NCBI GenBank assembly: GCA_021160785.1
Contig: JAGHBX010000257.1
Span: 1 to 8,802 of the forward strand
Source of the DNA: Planctomycetota bacterium
GTDB lineage: Bacteria > Planctomycetota > Phycisphaerae > Sedimentisphaerales > Anaerohalosphaeraceae
Length of the DNA: 8,802 nt
Direction of reading: 5' to 3'
Every line of letters begins with the position of its first letter. The stretch's first letter is position 1. Under the pieces are notes generated by a model that made no database searches, was not told where the DNA came from, and saw nothing but the letters and a program-made list of their open reading frames with translations. Shown here one piece after another: positions 1 to 7,748 of this stretch. The translations under genes were made by a program, and so were the position numbers.

Positions 1-197
1 ACTTTACCTGCAACTTTGACTTTGCCATCAATAGCCAGTGCCGGTGTTACCATCACGCCCATTTTCATTATGTCATTGATCTGAGTGACTTTTTCAAGTT
101 CGTACTCAATTCCAAGCTCTTTGGCCGCAGCTTCGGCATTTTCAGTGAGTTTTTTACACTTGGGGCAGCCCGTGCCCAATATCTGTATTCTTTTCAT
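1..197 (-). CDS. Thioredoxin/glutaredoxin-like CxxC protein, 3' end cut by the window
   Basis: Sixty-five residues are visible, beginning MKRIQILGTGCPKCKKL. The CPKC motif (C11, C14) after a first beta strand, and a TP pair at T51-P52 in the cis-proline position, are the signature of small thioredoxin-fold proteins of the TM0996/MTH895 type ('redox-active disulfide protein 2'). That family is usually about 75-80 residues, so roughly a dozen C-terminal residues lie beyond base 1. The ATG at 197-195 is preceded by AGGAG (210-206) with 8 bases of spacing, and the gene starts 16 bases after the RND stop, so it belongs to the operon. There is no signal peptide, so it should act in the cytoplasm, probably in thiol-disulfide exchange or in handling a thiol-bound metal(loid). 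Proteins of this type commonly sit beside ArsR regulators and ArsP_1-type permeases. The fold assignment is firm; the redox partner is unknown. Confidence 0.88.
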   Translation of the reverse strand, partial: MKRIQILGTGCPKCKKLTENAEAAAKELGIEYELEKVTQINDIMKMGVMVTPALAIDGKVKVAGK

Positions 198-213
198 TTT
201 TGTTGCTCCTGTA

Positions 214-3200
214 TCATGTTGATTCGACCGCAATTTTTTCCCGGCCCAGAAACCATCGAAACATCTGTCCAAACCCCACAGCGGCACTATCCATGGTCGA
301 ATAGACTACCGGGATCACTATCATTGTCAGAAATGTTCCCACCAAAAGCCCGGAAGCCGCCACGATTCCCAGGGGGCTCATTCGCTCCAGTCCTACCGCC
401 ATCTCAAAGATCAGGGGGGTCAGTCCCACAATGGTCGAGACGGTGGTCATAAGTATCGGCCTGATTCTCAACTGAACAGACTGGATAATAGCTTCATTTT
501 TTCCAACGCCGCGTTTTCGGGCGTTGAGTATAAAGTCCAGCAGCAGAATGCTGTTATTGACAATTGTTCCGCCCAACAGAATCAGCCCCATTGTCGCCGG
601 CTTGCACATCGGCTTGTCAAACAGGAGCAGTCCCCACATTGCGCCGGCGACGGCCAGCGGGATAGCCGCCATAATTGTCAGGGGGTGCCTGAAAGATTTG
701 AACATTGCAAGAAGCAGCATATAGAGAAGAACCAGTCCGATCAGCAGGGCTTTACCCATTTCCTGTTTTCCCGTCTTCATATTTGATGCAGTACCGGAAA
801 CTTCAATTGTGTAACCGGCGGGCGCCTTGACCCTGGCAAGCCTTTTATGGGCCATTTTGGCTACCTGGGCAATGGTGTAAATGCGGTTTACACCCGTAAC
901 ATCAATAGTGTTTTGCAGCCTCTCGCGCGTAATGAAAGGCTGGTCAAGGCTGGTTTTTACAGACGCCATGCTCCTTAACGGAACCTGTCCAAAGCGTGTT
1001 TGAACATACACGTCATTTATCTGCTGCGGCTGGTGAATATCTTCGTTGGCGTATTGGGCGAGAATGGGAATATCCAGAAAGCCTTTGAGCCGCATTGCGC
1101 TTGCGGGGATTCCTTTGACGGCGGTTTTCAATTCTGAAGCCACTTGTGCGGGGCTTGTTCCGTAGAGCCTCGCCAATGCGGGGTCAACAATAACGTTGTT
1201 CTCGGTCTTGTCGAAATACCAGCTTCTTCGGACGTCCACCAATCCCGGCAGGCCCTTCAGCGATTGCAGGCACTGGTCGGCCAGGCTACTGACGACCTCG
1301 GAATCCTGCCCGCTGATAATGATGTCCAACGGCGCCTTGGTTGTGGAAAGCGGTGTTGCTCCATATTCACTTACCCGGAAACTCCGCACGCCCGGAATGG
1401 TGCGCAGCGCTTTTCTCCATTTGTCTTCAATCCGCCAGATGGTCTCCTTTCGATGTTTACGATCTACCAGATGTACGGTTATTTTTGCCGATTGGGCCGT
1501 GGCGCCGCCGCCGCCGAAACTTATCTGGCCCGGCTCGGAACCGACAACCGATGAGACCATCTCCACACCCGGCTGCCGGTAGATCATATCTTCAACTTTG
1601 TCAAGCACCTTTGCAACTTCCGAAACTCTGTAGCTGGTCGGGGCGTCAAACTGGATCAGGGCAATACCGGTATCCATCGGGGGCATCAGTTCACCGCCGT
1701 TGAGCGGTGGAACTTTTTTCATGGTTACTATGAAGAATACCGCGGCAATCAGAAGTGTAACCGTTCGCCATTTAAGGGCTTTACGCAATACGGTTATATA
1801 GAATTTTGTGAGGACAGCCACCCCTTTATCGGTGTTGGCGAACAGTTTTTCTACAATGTTACGGTGTTCGTGAGGCCTTGCCAGCAAACGAGAAGCCATT
1901 AATGGGATAATCGTCAAGGCAATCAGCAGAGATGCGACAAGCGTTGAGGATATCATCATGTTCAAAGGGCGCATTGTCTGCTGGGTATAGCCGCCTGCGA
2001 ACATGACCGGGACCAGCACAATAACCGTCGTCAACATACCCGCCGTGACGGGCAATGCCACTTCCGAAGCCCCATCGCGCGCAGCAATCAGTGCGTCGGG
2101 GGTTTTCATCTCACGGTAGTGCCGGTAGATATTCTCCAGCATTACTATGGAGGCGTCAACCACCAGGCCGACGGCGATGATCAGGCCGGACAGCGTCACC
2201 ATGTTCAGTGTGTAGGGACTGAACCACAAGACGACAAGGCTGGTCAGGAAAGCGAGCGGGATGCTTACTGAAACGACTATTGCGGCTCGAGTATCGGCCA
2301 GGAACACAAAGATGACAATCACAGTGAGTATCACCGCCTGAATAAGACTGAGACGCATTCCGTGAACGTTCAGGTCGATTATCGGCTGCTGGTCGTCGGT
2401 GATCTCAAAGTTGATATCAGGATATTGTGCTTTGAGTTTCGACAGGAATTTCTTGAAGGTCTTTATGGCCGCCACCGTCGGTCCATTATCAGGCCGCATA
2501 ACGTTTATCGCGACGGCCTCTTTGCCGTTACCGTGGTACAGACTTCGCTGCTCATGCTCATCCAGCGCGACTGCGGCAATATCTGAAATCCGCACATATC
2601 CCTGCCGGTTTTTTTTTATTGGAAGTTCTCGAATCTGCTGCAAATTGGTGAATTCACCGGTAACTTTAACAAGGTATTCTTTCTTGCTCGAATAGATTGT
2701 CCCGGCGGGCGCCGAAACATTCTGTTTCGCCAGAACGCCTAATACCTCATCCAGCGACACATTATTCGCCGCCATGCGGTCTCGATGCAGCCGCACCTTG
2801 ACCTCGGGCTTATGGCTTCCAAACACATCGACGTCGGCAATACCGGGCAGCGTCAGGATGTCATCCATGATCTGATTTTCCGCCAACAGGCGAATGTCTG
2901 AGAGTGTCTTGATACTTCCTTCTTTCGGCGACATCGCCACTGTAGTCAACGGGCGGGTGGCGTTTGAGATTCGGTATATGCGGGGTTCGAGAATATCTTT
3001 CGGCAAGTCCGGGCGTATTCTGCTGAGTGCGTTTTGAACATCCTGCAGGGCTTCGCCGATTGGTTTGGAATAGTAGAACTCGGCATTTATGGAAGAAACC
3101 TCGTCGCGCGAAGTGCTGACAATTCTTTTTAAGCCCCCAAGCGTGTTGACCTCTTTTTCAATGACCTGCGTTACCTTATCGGCCATGTCACGCGCAGCGG

Positions 3201-3360
3201 CGCCCGGCTCAACGGTGATGACTACTACCTGCGGCGGAACGGTATTCGGGAACAAGTCGGTCGGTGTTCTAAAAAACGCAAAAAGTCCAAGTGCGACTAT
3301 CACAAGCACAAGGGCAATGACCGTATAAGGATTCTTGAGCGAAAAACCGGTAAGGTTCAT
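214..3360 (-). CDS. RND-family inner-membrane efflux pump subunit (AcrB/MexB-like superfamily)
   Basis: At 1048 residues this has the usual full RND length and duplicated layout: TM1 about residues 11-29, a large periplasmic loop to about 336, TM2-6 at about 337-490, TM7 about 530-547, a second periplasmic loop, and TM8-12 at about 868-1018. Family landmarks include the early FPN at 37-39, GLVVDASIVMLEN in TM4 (398-410), VNNSILLLDF in TM10 (934-943) and RIRPILMTT (965-973). It should use the proton gradient to drive export through the adaptor and outer-membrane factor encoded just upstream. Of the AcrB proton-relay residues, the first TM4 Asp (D402), the Arg (R965) and the Thr (T972) are present. 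The second Asp is Ala (A403) and the TM10 Lys is Asn (N935). A four-glycine run (616-619) lies in the second periplasmic loop. The ATG overlaps the adaptor stop as ATGA, with a strong GGAGGTG site before it. Substrate is not predictable; TM4 does not look like the CusA/CzcA heavy-metal class. Confidence 0.96.
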   Translation of the reverse strand: MNLTGFSLKNPYTVIALVLVIVALGLFAFFRTPTDLFPNTVPPQVVVITVEPGAAARDMADKVTQVIEKEVNTLGGLKRIVSTSRDEVSSINAEFYYSKPIGEALQDVQNALSRIRPDLPKDILEPRIYRISNATRPLTTVAMSPKEGSIKTLSDIRLLAENQIMDDILTLPGIADVDVFGSHKPEVKVRLHRDRMAANNVSLDEVLGVLAKQNVSAPAGTIYSSKKEYLVKVTGEFTNLQQIRELPIKKNRQGYVRISDIAAVALDEHEQRSLYHGNGKEAVAINVMRPDNGPTVAAIKTFKKFLSKLKAQYPDINFEITDDQQPIIDLNVHGMRLSLIQAVILTVIVIFVFLADTRAAIVVSVSIPLAFLTSLVVLWFSPYTLNMVTLSGLIIAVGLVVDASIVMLENIYRHYREMKTPDALIAARDGASEVALPVTAGMLTTVIVLVPVMFAGGYTQQTMRPLNMMISSTLVASLLIALTIIPLMASRLLARPHEHRNIVEKLFANTDKGVAVLTKFYITVLRKALKWRTVTLLIAAVFFIVTMKKVPPLNGGELMPPMDTGIALIQFDAPTSYRVSEVAKVLDKVEDMIYRQPGVEMVSSVVGSEPGQISFGGGGATAQSAKITVHLVDRKHRKETIWRIEDKWRKALRTIPGVRSFRVSEYGATPLSTTKAPLDIIISGQDSEVVSSLADQCLQSLKGLPGLVDVRRSWYFDKTENNVIVDPALARLYGTSPAQVASELKTAVKGIPASAMRLKGFLDIPILAQYANEDIHQPQQINDVYVQTRFGQVPLRSMASVKTSLDQPFITRERLQNTIDVTGVNRIYTIAQVAKMAHKRLARVKAPAGYTIEVSGTASNMKTGKQEMGKALLIGLVLLYMLLLAMFKSFRHPLTIMAAIPLAVAGAMWGLLLFDKPMCKPATMGLILLGGTIVNNSILLLDFILNARKRGVGKNEAIIQSVQLRIRPILMTTVSTIVGLTPLIFEMAVGLERMSPLGIVAASGLLVGTFLTMIVIPVVYSTMDSAAVGFGQMFRWFLGREKIAVEST

Positions 3361-4541
3361 TGGATCACCTCCACTTTCTTACCGGCCGATAACGTTGTCC
3401 AGCCAAGAAATGTGTTTGTCACCACCTGCCTGCCCGCCTCGATTCCCTCAACTGCCGTCATATTTTCCGTAGAAGCCAATACCTCGACTTTTTGGTGTAT
3501 GAGCACACCGTCTTTTACAACAAAGACATACTGGAAGTGCTTTGGGCCTTCGACCAGACATGACGCCGGCAGTATAACGGCATCTTTGATTTCATTCAGG
3601 AGCACCGAAGCCGTCAGGTACTGTCCGCATGTAAGTCCGTCTACTTGATCGCCGGAAAGAAAAACCTCCGCCCGAAGCATTCTCGTCTTGTCAAGCGAAG
3701 GGTGCATGTGTGAAAGCTCTGACTCCTGCGTTTTGCCGTTTGCAGAGAATCTCACCGTCAACCCCTCCTGTACTTTTGAAAGGTCCTGTTGAGGCACATC
3801 AAATGTAAGCTTCAACTGACGGCGGTCTTCGACGACCAGCAGCGTTTTGCCGGGTGAGGCCAGGTCGCCCGGGTCAACGAGTCTTTGCGTAACCAGCCCG
3901 TCATAAGGGCTTTTGATGGCGCAATAGCTCAACCTTGTTCCAAACTGAGCCTTCTTGCTTTCAAGGGAATCCATCAAATGCTTAAGCGCCGCCGATTTGT
4001 GTCTGGCGGCATCTGATTTGCCCTTGAATTCATTAGCCTTGTCGGCGGTTGCCTCGGCCTGGGCGCCGGGTATATCGCCTTTATCGGCCAATGTTTTGTC
4101 GCGCCCGGCTTCACGATTCCAGTATGCAACAGAATTCTCAAGAGATGTTACGGTTGCCTGGTTTGCCGCCAGTTCCGATTGAGCCCCGGCGATGTCGGCC
4201 TGCACGGATGCAATGTCGTTTTTGATCTCACGATCATCCAGCTCGATCAGCATATCGCCGGCTTTGACCCAATCGCCCTCGTCACAGAGCAGTTTATCAA
4301 CGACGGCCGTCAAACGCGCCGATACATTGGCAATCTGCACGGGCGCAACCACGGCAAGATAATCTATCTTCGTAGAAAGACTGCCGAGTTCGGCGGTTAT
4401 TACCCGTACAGGAATCGGACGCATACCATATTTCGGAGCGCCTGCCAGTTGGTGTTTCTTACGCTTGATCAATAACACCGAAAACAAAACAATTACCACA
4501 AGGATAATCAAAACTGCAATTCTTTTTCCCAACCACTTCAT
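3357..4541 (-). CDS. HlyD/AcrA-like periplasmic adaptor (membrane fusion) subunit of RND efflux
   Basis: The 394-residue protein starts with a positively charged end and one membrane anchor (about 8-25) and has no lipobox. Two half-lipoyl segments (about 73-105, with the GDWVKAGDMLIELDDREI stretch, and 206-239, with SPYDGLV and VDPGDLASPG) flank an alpha-helical hairpin (about 106-205) rich in Ala, Gln and Lys. A beta-barrel region follows (about 240-318), then a membrane-proximal domain (about 320-394, including VILPASCLVEG). This is the standard adaptor architecture that joins an RND pump to a TolC-like channel. The start ATG at 4541 overlaps the stop of the outer-membrane factor gene as ATGA and has GGAG at 4552-4549, 7 bases upstream; its own stop overlaps the RND start in the same way. 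I see no Met-rich or His-rich metal-binding tail of the CusB/CzcB type, so nothing in it points to a specific metal. Confidence 0.95.
   Translation of the reverse strand: MKWLGKRIAVLIILVVIVLFSVLLIKRKKHQLAGAPKYGMRPIPVRVITAELGSLSTKIDYLAVVAPVQIANVSARLTAVVDKLLCDEGDWVKAGDMLIELDDREIKNDIASVQADIAGAQSELAANQATVTSLENSVAYWNREAGRDKTLADKGDIPGAQAEATADKANEFKGKSDAARHKSAALKHLMDSLESKKAQFGTRLSYCAIKSPYDGLVTQRLVDPGDLASPGKTLLVVEDRRQLKLTFDVPQQDLSKVQEGLTVRFSANGKTQESELSHMHPSLDKTRMLRAEVFLSGDQVDGLTCGQYLTASVLLNEIKDAVILPASCLVEGPKHFQYVFVVKDGVLIHQKVEVLASTENMTAVEGIEAGRQVVTNTFLGWTTLSAGKKVEVIQ
3366..3372 (-). promoter_or_regulatory. Shine-Dalgarno site of the RND gene
   Basis: GGAGGTG on the minus strand ends 5 bases before the ATG at 3360. 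It lies inside the last codons of the adaptor gene and supports reinitiation at the ATGA stop-start overlap. It is the strongest ribosome-binding site in the operon. Confidence 0.75.
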
Positions 4542-5953
4542 TTTTCATCTCCGACTGCAAGATGCAATTGAGCTATCGCACTGTTATAATCGCTCAAAGC
4601 ATGATAATAAATGGTTTGAGCATCCAGCAGGGCCGACTGGGCATCCAGCACATCTGTAATCGAACCCTTGCCAAGCTCATATTTTTCTCGTTCTATTCTC
4701 AGGCTCTCCTTTGCCTGCTCGATGGATTTTTCCGTCGCAACGACTCTTTCATGCGATGAATTTGTGTTCAATATCGCGGTTTCCACATCAAGATCAATTT
4801 GCAGTTTAAGTTTTCGTAACTGCTCCTGCATAGAACGCAGCTTCGCCCGCGCACTGCGGGTTCGTGCGGCTATTGCACCGCCTTCGAAAATGGGGGCCTC
4901 AAGAACAAAACCGACAAAGCCGACATCCTCAGTGGTGTCGGCTCCCGCCGGATGCGAGGTCGAATCGGCGGTGCTGCGCAGCCCGTAGGAAGCCTGTGCC
5001 GATACAATGGGCCAGTGTCCGGCGCGTGCGACATCCAGCCGTTTTGACTGTGCCGCCACCTGCTTTTCGGCGGAAAGATAGTCTGCTCTTTGCACATAGG
5101 CCTTGGCGATACTGTCCGACAGATTCGCACCAACCGCCGGCAACTGCAAATCACCCTTGATCTGCACTTCGGATTGGGGTTTGCGTAGCCCGATGAAGTT
5201 TACCAGGACTCTGTGCAGGATCGACATAACATTTTTTTCAGAGACGAGACGCTGGTTAATATCCGCCAATCTTACCTCGGTTCGCAGCAGGTCGACCTTT
5301 GCCGCTTTTTGGACGGACATCAGGTCATTAACTCGTTTTTCGTGTTCCTCTAATGCCTTTTTTGAGAAATCGAGAGATTCGATAATATGCCTCTGTGCAA
5401 GGATATTGTAAAAAACCTGCGATATATTAAAAACAAGCTCCCGCCTGGTTCGTGCAAGGCGGTGGCGGGCGGACTGGCTAAGCAGATCGACCGCTTTAAT
5501 CTCATTTTTAATGCGCCCGGCGGTGAAAATCGGCATCCTCAAGACTATATCGTTTGAGAATATGTCATTGCCATAAACGCCGGGCTCATTAGCTCGCCGA
5601 GGCATCACCAGTCGCTGGTCATCAAGATAATGCCTGTAACCACTTTCGAACCCGATGGTCGGCCATTTTGCCGCGGAGGCAATTTTTTTCTCGGCCTTGG
5701 CTTCTGAGATGTCCCAGCCGGCGCCGATCACTTGCGGATTATTCTTCAAGGCGATTTCGATGCACTGTCCAAGGTCGAGCGGACCGTCTGTTGGCCGGCT
5801 GTGAACCTCAGGCAATGCCGATGGGACCAAAGTGATTCGGCTTCCGCCGGAACCGGCTACCGGAGCCTGTGGGCCTGCAGAACTTGTGGCGGTGCATCCT
5901 GCAACCGTTAACAATAAGACACTTGTCAAAACTGAAGTTTTTAATTTGATCAT
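4538..5953 (-). CDS. TolC/OprM-like outer-membrane factor lipoprotein
   Basis: From the ATG at 5953 the protein has 471 residues. Residues 1-20 form a lipoprotein signal: Lys-containing start, hydrophobic core, then VAGC with the lipid-modified Cys at position 20. Two OEP repeats follow, about 59-255 and 277-468. Each has a helix of the LGQCIEIALKNNP kind and a matching beta segment (MPIFTAGRI at 140-148, APIFEGGAI at 353-361), showing the internal duplication of the family. The C-terminal helix with YELGKGSITDVLDAQ (425-439) is typical. It should form the trimeric channel through the outer membrane for the RND/adaptor pair that follows. I chose this start over a TTG 39 bases upstream because only the shorter form begins with a clean signal peptide and does not run back into the permease gene. 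It begins 4 bases after the permease stop, and its stop overlaps the adaptor start. Confidence 0.95.
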   Translation of the reverse strand: MIKLKTSVLTSVLLLTVAGCTATSSAGPQAPVAGSGGSRITLVPSALPEVHSRPTDGPLDLGQCIEIALKNNPQVIGAGWDISEAKAEKKIASAAKWPTIGFESGYRHYLDDQRLVMPRRANEPGVYGNDIFSNDIVLRMPIFTAGRIKNEIKAVDLLSQSARHRLARTRRELVFNISQVFYNILAQRHIIESLDFSKKALEEHEKRVNDLMSVQKAAKVDLLRTEVRLADINQRLVSEKNVMSILHRVLVNFIGLRKPQSEVQIKGDLQLPAVGANLSDSIAKAYVQRADYLSAEKQVAAQSKRLDVARAGHWPIVSAQASYGLRSTADSTSHPAGADTTEDVGFVGFVLEAPIFEGGAIAARTRSARAKLRSMQEQLRKLKLQIDLDVETAILNTNSSHERVVATEKSIEQAKESLRIEREKYELGKGSITDVLDAQSALLDAQTIYYHALSDYNSAIAQLHLAVGDEK

Positions 5954-5957
5954 CTCT

Positions 5958-7268
5958 CTATCCCCGGACGGCGCCGAAAAACATCCCCACAATTGTTGAC
6001 ATCACAACGACTAACACGACGAATACTATAGTCTTTTTGTTTCCCATGATTTTACGTATTACCAGGATGTTGGGCAGGGACAAGGCCGGACCCGCCAGGA
6101 GCAGCGCCATCACCGGGCCTTTGTGCATCCCGAGGTTCATTAAGGCCTGCGTGATGGGAATCTCGGTCAAGGTCGCAAAATACCAGAAGGCGCCGATCAC
6201 ACTGGCGATCAGATTGCTCGACAGGCTGTTGTCGCCCACCCACTGGGCGACCTGTTTTTCCGGCAGCAGCATGCTCACAAACCCGACAACAAAGACACCG
6301 CCGAACAGAAGGGGAACAAGCAGCTTGGCAAAGTCCCACGTGTTGTGCATCCATTCAGCGAGTTCATCACGTTCGAACCACCGCCAGGCCATAATTACCA
6401 CGGCAAGGCCGCAGAGACCGGCCAGATACCATCTGATGTGGTGGATGCGGATGACCCAGGTATCCTGTTCCTGCATGTCGGCGATCTCGCTCTTGTTGAG
6501 CATGATCTTGTCGCCGAGTTTGTCGTCGCCAAGGTCCTCTTCGAGCTGGAATCGAATGGCGTCCTTGGTGTCATGGATGACCACGGCCTTGAACTGGCGT
6601 CCGTCGGTTGTCTTTACGACGACGTTGCCGGGATTGTACCAGTCGCTGAATACCAGGAATAATATCATGCAGGCAAGATACAGGGCCGTTTGACCGATGT
6701 GGCGACGGGGTTTTTCAGGCTCGGGCATCTGCATCGCCGCCTTTGCCTTTGCCTTCTCACCTCTGCGGAAAATCAGAGCCATCAGCAGGCCTATAACCAC
6801 CGAGAAGACCACGGCGCCGATGAATCTGCCTGCTCCAATGTCGAAGCCCAAAACACGTGCGCTGAGGAAAATAGCGAGGACGTTTATGCCCGGCCCGGAG
6901 TACAAGAAGGCGGTTGCAGGCCCTAAACCGGCCCCAAGGCTGTAAATACCGGCGAACATAGGCAGCACACTGCATGAGCATACCGCCAGAACACAGCCTG
7001 AGACCGACGCCACAGCGTAGGCCAGCGGCTTATTTGCGTTCGGACCGAGATACCGCGTCACCGAATCTTTGGACAGGAAAGTGATTATCGCCCCGGCGAT
7101 AAACAATGCAGGCACAACGCACGCCAGAGTATGATTGCGGGCATACCACTGAAGCAGCCGAAACGCCTCTTGTATCGCCGACTGTGTCTTAGGGTTACCC
7201 AAAGGCAGAAAATACGCGATGAGGAAAACACCCGCCATCGCCGCAAATATCTTCAATTCCCGCTTCAT
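5958..7268 (-). CDS. ArsP_1 / DUF318-family permease (SO_0444-like) with CSC motif
   Basis: The 436-residue integral membrane protein has about four to five helices in each half. The first half holds VCSCSVLPMFAG (96-107; C97, C99) followed by GAGLGPATAFLYSGPGINVLAI (112-133). The second half holds a matching segment, ATLTEIPITQALMNLG (365-380) and LLLAGPALSLPN (389-400). This paired pattern is that of the ArsP_1 (DUF318) permeases, which include the organoarsenical exporter ArsP and the SO_0444-type metal efflux proteins. It should move a thiophilic ion or conjugate across the inner membrane, with C97/C99 as likely ligands. A polar, strand-rich segment of about 60 residues (212-272) separates the halves. 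AGAAGGA (7283-7277) lies 8 bases before the ATG. The gene follows arsR by 104 bases and precedes the outer-membrane factor by 4. Arsenic, antimony, copper and zinc are all possible substrates. Confidence 0.9.
   Translation of the reverse strand: MKRELKIFAAMAGVFLIAYFLPLGNPKTQSAIQEAFRLLQWYARNHTLACVVPALFIAGAIITFLSKDSVTRYLGPNANKPLAYAVASVSGCVLAVCSCSVLPMFAGIYSLGAGLGPATAFLYSGPGINVLAIFLSARVLGFDIGAGRFIGAVVFSVVIGLLMALIFRRGEKAKAKAAMQMPEPEKPRRHIGQTALYLACMILFLVFSDWYNPGNVVVKTTDGRQFKAVVIHDTKDAIRFQLEEDLGDDKLGDKIMLNKSEIADMQEQDTWVIRIHHIRWYLAGLCGLAVVIMAWRWFERDELAEWMHNTWDFAKLLVPLLFGGVFVVGFVSMLLPEKQVAQWVGDNSLSSNLIASVIGAFWYFATLTEIPITQALMNLGMHKGPVMALLLAGPALSLPNILVIRKIMGNKKTIVFVVLVVVMSTIVGMFFGAVRG
5961..5966 (-). 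promoter_or_regulatory. Ribosome-binding site that decides the outer-membrane factor start
   Basis: The minus-strand sequence before the ATG at 5953 reads GGGGATAGAGAG. The GGGGA part lies 7 bases from the start and overlaps the last Gly codon and stop of the permease. It is only a moderate match to the Shine-Dalgarno consensus, so coupling to permease translation probably matters. It favours the ATG at 5953 over the upstream TTG at 5992. Confidence 0.5.
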
Positions 7269-7323
7269 CTGTCTTTTCCTTCTAAAATCTGTGTCTATGT
7301 GGCCATTTACTCACGTATTACTG

Positions 7324-7369
7324 CAAAATAAAATGCGCAATCGGCAGATGCTTTTTGCACCGACGGCGC
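7324..7369 (-). terminator. Stem-loop with T-rich tail between the repressor and permease genes (possible attenuator)
   Basis: On the minus strand GCGC (7369-7366) and TCGG (7363-7360, read as its complement CCGA on plus) pair with CCGA (7344-7341) and GCGC (7338-7335). A two-base internal mismatch separates the two stem blocks, and an inner TGC-AAAAA-GCA hairpin sits inside. The stem is followed directly by ATTTTATTTT (7334-7325). It begins 3 bases after the arsR stop. The interrupted stem and the mixed T stretch make it a weak intrinsic terminator at best. It could lower expression of the five downstream genes relative to arsR, or be an RNA-processing structure. Confidence 0.4.
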
Positions 7370-7372
7370 TTG

Positions 7373-7702
7373 CTACAAAGTATTGAGAAGTCTTTCGTTT
7401 TCCTTCGCCTGCTGCCTCAGAACGCCCGTTATGCACGAAATGAACTCAAGAATACACGGCGTCTTGAGTTTGTAGAGGACCTTCAGGCCTTCCTTGCGAC
7501 AGGTTAAAACGCCGGCTCGGACCATCACTGAAAGATGCCGGGAAACATTCGACCTTTCAGAGCCAATATGCTCGGCAATATCGCAAACGCATTGCTCACC
7601 ATCCTTCAGGAAATCCACGATTGCAATTCGCAATGGATGGCCCACGGCCTTGACCACTTCGGCCTGCCTGTCAAACAGTAGTTGTTTTTTCGTATCCATC
7701 AT
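7373..7702 (-). CDS. ArsR/SmtB-family metalloregulatory repressor
   Basis: From the ATG at 7702 the protein has 109 residues and a winged helix-turn-helix fold: AVGHPLRIAIVDFL (19-32) is the conserved ArsR opening, IGSERSNVSRHLSVMVRAGVL (46-66) the DNA-reading helix pair, and CRKEGLKVLYKL (68-79) the wing. EQCVCDI (36-42) carries the C38-V-C40 pair that matches the ELCVCDL As(III)/Sb(III) site of classical ArsR. Further cysteines lie at 68, 83 and 90. As a dimer it should sit on the operator overlapping its own promoter and leave when the inducer binds. The start is chosen because GGAG (7716-7713) is 10 bases upstream; the next codon is also ATG (7699), and a GTG at 7729 would place the start inside the leader. 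It is the first gene of the operon. Inducer identity (arsenite, antimonite or another soft metal) is inferred from the motif only. Confidence 0.94.
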   Translation of the reverse strand: MMDTKKQLLFDRQAEVVKAVGHPLRIAIVDFLKDGEQCVCDIAEHIGSERSNVSRHLSVMVRAGVLTCRKEGLKVLYKLKTPCILEFISCITGVLRQQAKENERLLNTL

Positions 7703-7734
7703 GCCTGACTCGCTCCAAAATAAGATCACATGCT

Positions 7735-7748
7735 TATATACTCATATA
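7735..7748. promoter_or_regulatory. Inverted-repeat operator for the ArsR-family repressor
   Basis: TATAT-ACTC-ATATA is a perfect 5-base inverted repeat with a 4-base centre. It overlaps the downstream edge of the -10 box and the predicted start of transcription, the usual location for autorepression by ArsR/SmtB proteins. It is short and AT-rich, so chance is not excluded; its placement is the main support. Confidence 0.5.

Noticed and set aside
1502..1515. GCC triplet run in the RND gene as an unstable microsatellite
   Set aside because: It encodes a four-glycine loop in the second periplasmic region, is short, and the frame is intact.
1144..1703. Three plus-strand open frames opposite the RND gene
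   Set aside because: They overlap each other in different frames and are antisense to conserved RND sequence; no ribosome-binding site or recognisable protein family.
5954..5992. Extended N-terminus of the outer-membrane factor starting at a TTG
   Set aside because: It would add 13 residues in front of a good lipoprotein signal and overlap the permease gene; the ATG at 5953 explains the signal peptide better.
6037..6693. 218-codon plus-strand open frame opposite the permease
   Set aside because: It is the antisense of a clear membrane-protein gene, and its translation is Ser/Arg/Thr-rich without a domain.
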